From contig JAFXDC010000007.1 in assembly GCA_017516345.1 (NCBI GenBank), forward strand, positions 1-48,683: a DNA stretch of 48,683 nucleotides, given 5' to 3'. The number at the start of each line of letters is the position of its first letter. Positions within the stretch are counted from its first letter, which is position 1. Source of the DNA: Clostridia bacterium. GTDB lineage: Bacteria; Bacillota; Clostridia; Christensenellales; QALW01. The notes under the pieces are model-generated. The model made no database searches, was not told the DNA's origin, and saw only the letters and a program-made list of their open reading frames with translations. The position numbers were made by a program, and so were the translations under genes. Shown in pieces: positions 16,952-23,337 of the stretch.

Positions 16952-17614
16952 ATGGAAAAAGTCAAGAAAAGCAGAATAGAAATACCCAAATATACTCTTG
17001 GCGAGGAGCTTGTCAGCGCAATATCCCACGGTATCGGTGCTGTTTTTGGGGTGGTTGGCCTTGTGCTGTGCCTTATAAAGGCCGTTTCGACAAATGATGC
17101 ACTAAGGATCACCTGCGCCGCAGTCTACGGTTCTACTCTGATAGTTTTGTATGCAATGAGCACCATGTATCACTCTCTTAAGGTCAATAGGGCCAAAAAG
17201 GTATTCAGGGTCATCGACCATTGCAGTATATATTTGCTCATTGCGGGTACCTACACTCCGTATTCCCTTATTACTCTTCAAGGATGGGTGGGATACGCCA
17301 TCTTTGCCGCGGTATGGATAACCGCCATCGTGGGCATCGTGTTTTCGGCTATAGACCTTAAAAAATTCCGAGCTTTTGCAATGACGGCTTACATAGCAAT
17401 GGGATGGGTCATCATCCTTGCCATCAAGCCGCTTATAGACTCCCTTGCAACGGCGGGACTTTGGCTGCTCTTTATCGGAGGAGTAGCGTATACCTTGGGC
17501 GTGCTTCCCTTTGCACTTGGCAAAAAGCACAAATATATGCATTCCATGTTCCACTTTTTCGTGCTTGCGGGCAGCATACTTCACTTTTTAAGCATTTATT
17601 TATACGTTTTATAA
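16952..17614 (+). CDS. Hemolysin III / PAQR family membrane protein
   Basis: 220-residue seven-helix membrane protein of the hemolysin III/YqfA type, related to adiponectin receptors. Conserved histidine signatures are visible: ISHGIGAV near the start, AMSTMYHS in the second helix, GTYTPYSL, and MHSMFHFFVLAGSILHF near the end, which together form the metal-binding site of PAQR proteins. AAGGAG precedes the ATG by 6 bases. These proteins have been linked to membrane-lipid homeostasis rather than true hemolysis. Downstream sequence begins with GCAGGTC, which may be half of a terminator split by the neighbouring element. Confidence 0.9.
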   Translation: MEKVKKSRIEIPKYTLGEELVSAISHGIGAVFGVVGLVLCLIKAVSTNDALRITCAAVYGSTLIVLYAMSTMYHSLKVNRAKKVFRVIDHCSIYLLIAGTYTPYSLITLQGWVGYAIFAAVWITAIVGIVFSAIDLKKFRAFAMTAYIAMGWVIILAIKPLIDSLATAGLWLLFIGGVAYTLGVLPFALGKKHKYMHSMFHFFVLAGSILHFLSIYLYVL

Positions 17615-17634
17615 ACGAAAGTAAAAAAATAAAA

Positions 17635-17771
17635 GCAGGTCGAAGGCTACGTACTCTTAAGGACAGTTTTGCGGCAAATTACCTGCCGTAAAACAGACAA
17701 AAGACAATGTTTCTATTTTCAGAGTAGCATATCGAATTTCGCCCGAAAGGGCGAGCAGACCTGCAGAGGTC
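17635..17771 (+). ncRNA. Candidate structured RNA or element end (riboswitch-like fold)
   Basis: Hand folding gives: P1 GCAGGTC (17635-17641) with GACCTGC (17758-17764); P2 GCTAC (17646-17650) with GTAGC (17724-17728), extended by TCT/AGA; P3 GTTTTGCGGCA (17666-17676) with TGCCGTAAAAC (17684-17694), including one G-U pair; P4 TCGCCC-GAAA-GGGCGA (17739-17754). AGGTC at 17767-17771 could pair with GACCT and compete with P1, as in a switch. The nearest promoter (17830-17858) starts downstream, so this RNA would need its own or read-through transcription. It matches no RNA class I recognise. It overlaps the left inverted repeat of the unit, so a DNA role is an alternative. Confidence 0.35.
17636..17671. 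repeat. Left inverted repeat of unit 1
   Basis: These 36 bases match the reverse complement of 19455-19490 at 25 positions with no gaps. The inner 22 bases (CGTAC...AAGGACAGTTTTG) match at 19. Together they bound a 1,855-bp segment holding one gene. Confidence 0.65.
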
Positions 17772-17792
17772 AATATGTAAGGTTTCCTAACA

Positions 17793-17832
17793 AAATAGGG
17801 CGGTTTGAGCGAAAGTTCAAGTCGTCCTATTT
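17793..17832. other. 18-bp hairpin with GAAA tetraloop
   Basis: The arms 17793-17810 and 17815-17832 pair along all 18 positions, including four G-U pairs, and close a GNRA-type GAAA loop. G-U pairs preserve an RNA stem but not a DNA palindrome, which hints at an RNA role. The 3' arm touches the -35 box of the next promoter. It could be a terminator of an upstream RNA, although the following T-run is short. Confidence 0.55.
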
Positions 17833-17858
17833 ACTTTTAGGCGGATTTATGATATAAT
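17830..17858 (+). promoter_or_regulatory. Sigma-A promoter of the unit 1 membrane-protein gene
   Basis: TTTACT, 17 bases, TATAAT, ending 43 bases before the ATG at 17902. Confidence 0.6.
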
Positions 17859-17901
17859 GATTATGTTACCGGTACAGCAATGTGTTTTAGGAGGTGGCGT
17901 T

Positions 17902-19284
17902 ATGCAAAACAATCCCGAGGTTATTCAAAAAGCGAAACGATATGTAAGAAGATATAAAATTTGGTGTACTGTATTTGCCATGTGCATTGTTTTGGGATAT
18001 TGCTTGGTTGCTTTGCAGGGCAACATATTTGCTACGCTTGCAGCATTAGTTGTATTCCTTTTGATGATTCTAATAGGTAGTCCGATTGTATTCAACAAGT
18101 GCATACTGTCAATATTGAATAAAAAACTGGATGCCGATACGTATCTTGCCACCGTATATCAAGGAAAATTTGATACACCTGCGGCTTTATGGCAATTATA
18201 TGGTGAATATTTTTGCGGCCATTATCAAAATGTAATAAGTATCTGCAAAATGAAATTAGATGATCCTAAAACGGCTACTCGCTATAAATATCACTATCTT
18301 ACATATCTTGCTAATGTGTATTTTGATATTGGTGATGACGATAATCTCCGAAGCGTATGTGAGCAATATGAAATTGCATTAGCTAAGGAAAAAACGAGTA
18401 AACAGGAAAATTTCCGCAAACGCTTCCCCCGAATGACTTTTTACGATCTCTATTTGAAGCAAAATATTGATGCTTGTATTACGTGGGTCAATACGCCTAC
18501 GCCTGTAATACTCAACCAATATCACCGTAAACTTTGCAAAGCAAGACTCGCTCTTATGCAGGGGAATGAAGAAGAAGCTAACGAATATTATGAGGTATTA
18601 GCAAAAGAAGTCGCCCATTTGAATTATGGTAAATTGTCGATAAAGCAGTTAGCCGAGCAAAAGAATCAAGAAGTTGATGATTCCTTACAAAAATTAAGCG
18701 TCTCGGATGAATCAGCAGATGTTACTCTATATCCTGCAAACAAACGTAAGTTTAGAAAGGCACTCGGGATTTGCTTGATTGCGTTCGTCGTGATTTATTC
18801 TGCTATAGGGATTTTAAGAGTTATAAACTCGAATAAGAGCTCCGACAGCAAGACAGATGCTTATCATGCTTATCTTGAGAATGTTCGCGTGCTTGTAGAA
18901 GAAGATTATGATAACGTAGTTATGCTGGAAGCCTTCAATCTGAAAAACGGTGAAGAAAATATTGATGCGATGTTTGTCTGCCGCACAGATGAAAAGATTA
19001 TCGTTGGATGCCTATATACATACGATGGTGACTCGCAACAATATTATGAAAAGATGACCGATATATCCATAGCATCACTGTCTGAAGATCGCTCTCCTCT
19101 TTGGTATTGTTCTTTTCCGTCAAAGACTTCTCATAATCAGATAGAAAGTTACTTTTATACAGTAGAAGCAGATGTCCCTGCGGATTATGTGCACTTATCA
19201 ACCTTTGAGATAAGTGGACAGAAAGTATATTATGTGATAACAGAGATTGTTCCGGGGATAGTAATAACTATGCCGGCAGAATAA
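17902..19284 (+). CDS. Membrane protein with helical-repeat middle region, unknown function
   Basis: 460 residues. Two adjacent transmembrane helices (about 20-38 and 41-60) are followed by about 220 mostly helical, soluble residues that resemble TPR-like repeats (YLANVYFDIGDDDNL, MQGNEEEANEYYEVLAKE). A third helix (about 288-308) leads to a C-terminal domain of about 150 residues rich in beta-strand and acidic residues. ATG 17902 is chosen for the AGGAGG 8 bases upstream. Codon use is visibly AT-richer than in neighbouring genes. It is the sole gene between the two inverted repeats of unit 1. No enzymatic motif recognised; a sensor or stress-linked role is only a guess. Confidence 0.8.
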   Translation: MQNNPEVIQKAKRYVRRYKIWCTVFAMCIVLGYCLVALQGNIFATLAALVVFLLMILIGSPIVFNKCILSILNKKLDADTYLATVYQGKFDTPAALWQLYGEYFCGHYQNVISICKMKLDDPKTATRYKYHYLTYLANVYFDIGDDDNLRSVCEQYEIALAKEKTSKQENFRKRFPRMTFYDLYLKQNIDACITWVNTPTPVILNQYHRKLCKARLALMQGNEEEANEYYEVLAKEVAHLNYGKLSIKQLAEQKNQEVDDSLQKLSVSDESADVTLYPANKRKFRKALGICLIAFVVIYSAIGILRVINSNKSSDSKTDAYHAYLENVRVLVEEDYDNVVMLEAFNLKNGEENIDAMFVCRTDEKIIVGCLYTYDGDSQQYYEKMTDISIASLSEDRSPLWYCSFPSKTSHNQIESYFYTVEADVPADYVHLSTFEISGQKVYYVITEIVPGIVITMPAE

Positions 19285-19298
19285 GAATTATTGATTAG

Positions 19299-19326
19299 CC
19301 ACGGCTCACAGCGAGCCGTGGTTTTT
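19299..19326 (+). terminator. Rho-independent terminator of the unit 1 gene
   Basis: A 9-bp stem (CCACGGCTC / GAGCCGTGG) with a 5-nt loop is followed by TTTTT. A second small palindrome (TTTTGCTA / TAGCAAAA) overlaps its T-run. Confidence 0.85.
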
Positions 19327-19340
19327 GCTATGTATAGCAA

Positions 19341-19413
19341 AAGGGAGCCTTTTTTTGTTCATCTGTGACTTGTCAATTTTCCTGACAAGCACTGCATTTG
19401 TGGACACAAATGC
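19341..19413 (+). repeat. Two-hairpin repeat module, copy 1
   Basis: It starts AAGGGAGCCTTT and contains two hairpins: CTTGTCA/TGACAAG (19369-19389) and GCATTTGT-GGAC-ACAAATGC (19394-19413). The second copy is at 38952-39026. The first hairpin is identical in both. In the second hairpin the third base pair is A-T here and T-A in the other copy, so pairing is kept by a double change. In this unit the module lies downstream of the gene. Confidence 0.75.
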
Positions 19414-19416
19414 AAT

Positions 19417-19450
19417 AATACGGCATACCTCTTTCGAGATATGCCGTATT
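19417..19450. other. Hairpin next to the right end of unit 1
   Basis: An 11-bp perfect stem (AATACGGCATA / TATGCCGTATT) with a 12-nt loop lies just inside the right inverted repeat. No T-run follows. Confidence 0.55.
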
Positions 19451-19454
19451 CTTA

Positions 19455-19490
19455 CAAAACTGTCCTTTATGGTACGCTCCTAAGGATCTG
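19455..19490. repeat. Right inverted repeat of unit 1
   Basis: Reverse complement of the left repeat at 17636-17671 (25 of 36 positions; CAAAACTGTCCTT is the most conserved part). Beyond it a T-rich run precedes the next promoter. Confidence 0.65.
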
Positions 19491-19516
19491 TTTTTTGTTT
19501 TTAATATTAATATAAG

Positions 19517-19545
19517 TTGTCAAAAAACTTTTGGTATGCTATGAT
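19517..19545 (+). promoter_or_regulatory. Sigma-A promoter
   Basis: TTGTCA, 17 bases, TATGAT, ending 23 bases before the ATG of the next membrane protein. Confidence 0.6.
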
Positions 19546-19568
19546 GCTTATAAGGAGGCAGAGGGCTT

Positions 19569-20090
19569 ATGGAATTTTGCGCACATAATAACTATCAGCC
19601 GTTTATAACGCAGTATTTTGGTATCGATCTTAATATTGCATGGCCATTATGGCTTGCGATAACGATATCATTGGAGCTCTTTCTTTGCTTTTTCATGGCC
19701 CGTCCCAATAAAGCCTTACTTGAAAAGCTTGGTTACAGAGGCAAACACGGTACCCCCATCTATACACGCAGAATGCTCTACAAGCATTTCTGGCAGCAGA
19801 GATGGTATTGGTTTTTTGATTTTTACATTTCGGTATTCGGGTATACCGTGGCAATTCTTGTGCTTGCGCTAAAACTTGATTATGCCTATATCGACCTTAT
19901 ATTTGCGCTGTGTGTGATAATAGCATTCTTGCGTATATGGGCAGGAGTATCCCTTATAATAAGAATGGGCAACGCCTTTTGCAAAAGCACGGGGTATATA
20001 GTCGGTATGATACTCCTTCCCACCGTATTTTATACAAGACTTGCACTCAGCGACCAAGTCCCTGTATTTATAAGCAATTACGATGAATGA
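19569..20090 (+). CDS. Polytopic membrane protein of unknown function
   Basis: 173 residues with about four hydrophobic segments. The first is around residues 24-42 (WPLWLAITISLELFLCFFMA). After a basic loop (KLGYRGKHGTPIYTRRML) and a Trp/Phe-rich patch (FWQQRWYWFFDFY), three more helices follow. GGAGG lies 10 bases before the ATG. I do not recognise a family. It starts just outside the right repeat of unit 1 and has its own promoter, so it is likely resident. A 59-base gap separates it from the flavoprotein gene. Confidence 0.75.
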   Translation: MEFCAHNNYQPFITQYFGIDLNIAWPLWLAITISLELFLCFFMARPNKALLEKLGYRGKHGTPIYTRRMLYKHFWQQRWYWFFDFYISVFGYTVAILVLALKLDYAYIDLIFALCVIIAFLRIWAGVSLIIRMGNAFCKSTGYIVGMILLPTVFYTRLALSDQVPVFISNYDE

Positions 20091-20149
20091 CCAAAATGCG
20101 CACAAAGCGTAACGATACATTGATCATCTGATCATACGAAGGAGCAGAA

Positions 20150-21505
20150 ATGAAGATACTTGTTATTAACGGAAGCCCAAAGGGCGACCAAAGCATCACC
20201 CTGCAAACGGTCAATTTTCTTAAGATCAAATTTCCCGAGCACGATTTTTCCGTGCTGAACGCCGCGCAGAGGATCAAAAAGCTTAAAAAGGATTTTACAG
20301 AGGCGGCAGATGCCATAAAAAACGCCGAGCTTTTGCTCTTTTCCTATCCGGTATATACCTTTATCGCTCCGTGCCAGCTGCACGAATTTATTGGCCTTTT
20401 AAAGGACGCGGGACTGGACCTTAGCCAAAAGTATGCCTCACAGATAACCACCTCCAAGCATTTTTACGACGTTACTGCACACAGATACGTTAAAGACAAT
20501 TGCTCGGATCTGGGGATCAGATATATCGACGGCTTGTCTGCCGATATGGAGGATATAACCACCAAAAAGGGCAGAGAGCAGGCGGAGGCCTTCCTTTCCC
20601 ACCTTGTTTGGAGCATTGAAAACGGTATTTATCATAAGCCCGAGCCCGCAGGGCATACCGAGCTTTTCTCCGCAACCTTGCCCGAGCCGACCGAAAAGGG
20701 GGAGGGCGATATCGTAATAGTTGCAGACCTTGCACGTGACGATGTCCGCCTTAAAAGCATGATAGACCGCTTTGTGGCGGTAATGCCAATTAAAGTAAGG
20801 GTGATAAATATCGCAGAGTATCCCTTTTCGGGAGGATGTCTTGGTTGCTTTGATTGCGCCGCAACGGGTAAGTGCATTTATAAGGACGGCTTTGATGATT
20901 TCTTACGCAACCGGATCCAGACAGCGCAGGCGACCGTGTACGCATTTAGCGTTAAGGACCACTCCATGGGGGTCAATTTTAAGACCTATGATGACCGTCA
21001 GTTCTGCAACGGACACCGCACCGTAACCATGGGCGCTCCGGTAGGCTACCTTGTAAACGGAGATCTTACGCGCGAGGAGAACCTGCGCATGATAATAAAT
21101 GGCAGGGCGAGCGTTGGCGGTAACTATTTAGCGGGCGTGGCTACAAACGAGACTCAGCCCGACGAGGCGATAGACAAGCTTGCCTTGGAGCTTGAGTATG
21201 CAGTAAAAAATAAATACCTTCAGCCATCGGATTTTTACGGTGTCGGGGGAATGAAGATATTCAGGGACCTCATCTGGCAAATGCAGGGGCTTATGCGCGC
21301 CGACCATAAATTCTTTAAAAAGCACGGTCAATACGATTTCCCCCAAAAGCAAAGAGGTAAAATGCTTGCCATGTATGCCGTGGGTGCGTTGATGAACAAT
21401 AAAAAGCTTAAGCGTAAAATGGGCGGCAGGATCACCGAGGGCATGCTTATGCCGTATAACAAGATGCTGGATGATGTAAAAAAGGAAAATAATAAAAATG
21501 CATAA
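20150..21505 (+). CDS. Two-domain flavodoxin-like iron-sulfur flavoprotein / NAD(P)H-dependent reductase
   Basis: 451 residues holding two flavodoxin-like halves. The first starts ILVINGSPKGDQS, the FMN phosphate loop, at residues 3-15. The second, from about 187 (DIVIVADLARDD), carries C230-x2-C233-x2-C236-x5-C242, the compact cysteine cluster of iron-sulfur flavoproteins. Most relatives have a single domain, so this is a fused or duplicated form; the second half lacks the GSP-type loop. The last 100 residues are basic. A redox role with FMN and a 4Fe-4S cluster is likely, with partners unknown. It overlaps the next gene by 8 bases, implying coupled translation. Confidence 0.82.
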   Translation: MKILVINGSPKGDQSITLQTVNFLKIKFPEHDFSVLNAAQRIKKLKKDFTEAADAIKNAELLLFSYPVYTFIAPCQLHEFIGLLKDAGLDLSQKYASQITTSKHFYDVTAHRYVKDNCSDLGIRYIDGLSADMEDITTKKGREQAEAFLSHLVWSIENGIYHKPEPAGHTELFSATLPEPTEKGEGDIVIVADLARDDVRLKSMIDRFVAVMPIKVRVINIAEYPFSGGCLGCFDCAATGKCIYKDGFDDFLRNRIQTAQATVYAFSVKDHSMGVNFKTYDDRQFCNGHRTVTMGAPVGYLVNGDLTREENLRMIINGRASVGGNYLAGVATNETQPDEAIDKLALELEYAVKNKYLQPSDFYGVGGMKIFRDLIWQMQGLMRADHKFFKKHGQYDFPQKQRGKMLAMYAVGALMNNKKLKRKMGGRITEGMLMPYNKMLDDVKKENNKNA

Positions 21506-22232
21506 CTGCGCATTTGAACATAATATATGCAATAACGCGGCAAATTTAGAGATCGAAATAGAAAACGATTTCTTTAATATGCGGGATGAAAAGTACAAGG
21601 ACTTTACCGCCTCGCTTATTCCGACGGTGAAGCAACGGATCATAGGGGTGCGCACTCCGCAGATAAGAGCTTATGCCCGCACCATGGGAGATGCGGAGGA
21701 TGATAAAAGCGCGGCGCGTCTGTTTTTGCAAAATAAACACAGGTACTACGAGCTTGACAATCTGCATGCCGTCATCATAAGCTCGGTAAGGGATACTGAG
21801 TGCGGCATCATGCTGCTTAACGATTTTTTGCCGCGGGTGGATAACTGGGCGACCTGCGATATGCTCCGTCCAAGGTGCTTTAAGAAAAACAAGGAGGAGC
21901 TGCTTTTGTGTATAAGACAGTGGCTTGAGTCAAAGCACACCTTCACAGTGCGCTTCGGCATCGAAATGCTGATGTGCCATTTTCTTGAGGAGGATTTTTC
22001 CATCGAGCAAATGTATATGGCGATGGGCACTCCCGAGGGGGAATACTACGTGGATATGATGGTGGCGTGGTATATGGCGACCGCCCTTGCAAAGCAGTGG
22101 GATGAGGCGGTGAAGGTGCTCGAGAATAGGGTGCTTTCGCCATGGCGGCACAATAAGACCGTGCAAAAGGCTTGTGAAAGCCTCAGAATAAGCAAGGAGA
22201 AGAAGATATATCTTAAGGGAATGAGGGTATGA
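21498..22232 (+). CDS. AlkD-like DNA alkylation repair protein
   Basis: 244 residues, all-helical HEAT-repeat protein of the AlkC/AlkD superfamily, which excises alkylated bases such as 3- and 7-methylpurines. Family marks: IIGVRTPQIRAYAR, ELDNLHAVIIS, VDNWATCDML with the conserved Trp-Asp region, and the final repeat MVAWYMATALAKQWD. ATG 21498 lies inside the end of the upstream gene, with AAGGA about 11 bases earlier. The first 20 residues are not conserved and a later start is possible. Activity is predicted from the family; some members bind DNA without excision. Confidence 0.85.
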   Translation: MHNCAFEHNICNNAANLEIEIENDFFNMRDEKYKDFTASLIPTVKQRIIGVRTPQIRAYARTMGDAEDDKSAARLFLQNKHRYYELDNLHAVIISSVRDTECGIMLLNDFLPRVDNWATCDMLRPRCFKKNKEELLLCIRQWLESKHTFTVRFGIEMLMCHFLEEDFSIEQMYMAMGTPEGEYYVDMMVAWYMATALAKQWDEAVKVLENRVLSPWRHNKTVQKACESLRISKEKKIYLKGMRV

Positions 22233-22236
22233 TATT

Positions 22237-23223
22237 ATGAGGATATTAAAAAGGATAGGCAAGATTTTGTTGATATTGTTGATCGTCATCGCGGTGCTTT
22301 TGGGAGGCTTTGCACTTGCTCAGCCTATTATCTACTCGGATTATTATGCCGGAGCAAGATGTGAGTTTGAGGCGGCGGGGCTCGGTGCGGGCATGGTGCC
22401 GCAGGGGCTTGCTTACGATAACGGTCTGTTCTACCAATGCGGATATATGGCAGATAATAAGAGCCCAAGCAGGATATATATCACAGATGATAACAGCGAG
22501 CGCTACGTTGAGCTTCTTGATAAGGACGGAGGCAGCTATTGTGGCCATACGGGCGGCATTGCAGTTGGAGAAAGGTACGTTTGGCTGTCAAACGACGGTG
22601 ATACGGCAGAGGATAACTGCGTTTGGGTAATTAATAAGGCGGAGCTGCTTGACCCCGCCACAAAGCAGATAAGGCTTGATAAGAGATTTCACCCCGAGGT
22701 AAGGGGTGCCACCTGCTACGTAGCGGACGGCCTTTTGTACGTGGGTGAATACTATGACGGAGGAAGGTACTCCACCAAGGAGAGCCATCGCTTTAACACG
22801 CCTGACGGAGAGCATAACGCTCTTATCTGCGCATATACCGTGGATGAGACCGCGGAATACGGAATAGTCTCAGAGGTTCCCGTTAAGGCATATTCGGTGC
22901 GCGATAATCTTCAGGGCGTGGCTATAGGGGATAGCGGGGAGATCATACTTTCCTGCTCCCGCGCCATAATGAGCTCCAAGCTTGAGTTTTATTTGCCCAA
23001 TGATCAGCCCGATGCCACGCTTGATATAAGCGGCTCGCAGGTGCCGATCTATTTCCTTGATTCGAGAAACCTCACCCACGAGGTGAGCATGCCTCCCATG
23101 AGTGAGGGAATAGTAAACAAGGACGGCAGAGTATACGTTCTTTACGAATCCGCATGCACAAAGTATATATACGGTATCCTTACTCGCGGTAAGGACGTAT
23201 ATAGCTATAAGCCAATATACTAA
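22237..23223 (+). CDS. Membrane-anchored extracytoplasmic protein, probable beta-propeller
   Basis: 328 residues. One N-terminal transmembrane anchor (about residues 9-30) leads to a large outside domain. Repeating strands such as VPQGLAYDNGLFYQCGY, HTGGIAVGERYVWLSND, GATCYVADGLLYVGEYY and LQGVAIGDSGEIILSCS look like blades of a beta-propeller. It begins 4 bases after the AlkD-like gene with GAGGG upstream, so the two are in one operon. No catalytic motif was recognised. A surface sensor or binding role is a guess from fold alone. Confidence 0.78.
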   Translation: MRILKRIGKILLILLIVIAVLLGGFALAQPIIYSDYYAGARCEFEAAGLGAGMVPQGLAYDNGLFYQCGYMADNKSPSRIYITDDNSERYVELLDKDGGSYCGHTGGIAVGERYVWLSNDGDTAEDNCVWVINKAELLDPATKQIRLDKRFHPEVRGATCYVADGLLYVGEYYDGGRYSTKESHRFNTPDGEHNALICAYTVDETAEYGIVSEVPVKAYSVRDNLQGVAIGDSGEIILSCSRAIMSSKLEFYLPNDQPDATLDISGSQVPIYFLDSRNLTHEVSMPPMSEGIVNKDGRVYVLYESACTKYIYGILTRGKDVYSYKPIY

Positions 23224-23337
23224 GTGTAAAATAAGGCGGTGATCCGTGTTATTTTTTGTCAGAAAACGAAATATATGCTGTCTTATATTATGTGAACACC
23301 GTTTTACGTTAAAAATATACGGTCAAAGGAGATCAAT

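Noticed and set aside
17793-17832. Group II intron domain V
   Set aside because: GAAA loop present, but no AGC/CGT catalytic triad, no 2-nt bulge, and no reverse transcriptase nearby.
17669-17857. 62-codon ORF before the unit 1 gene
   Set aside because: It runs through the hairpins at 17684-17832, has no ribosome binding site and no protein-like pattern. The region looks structured, not coding.
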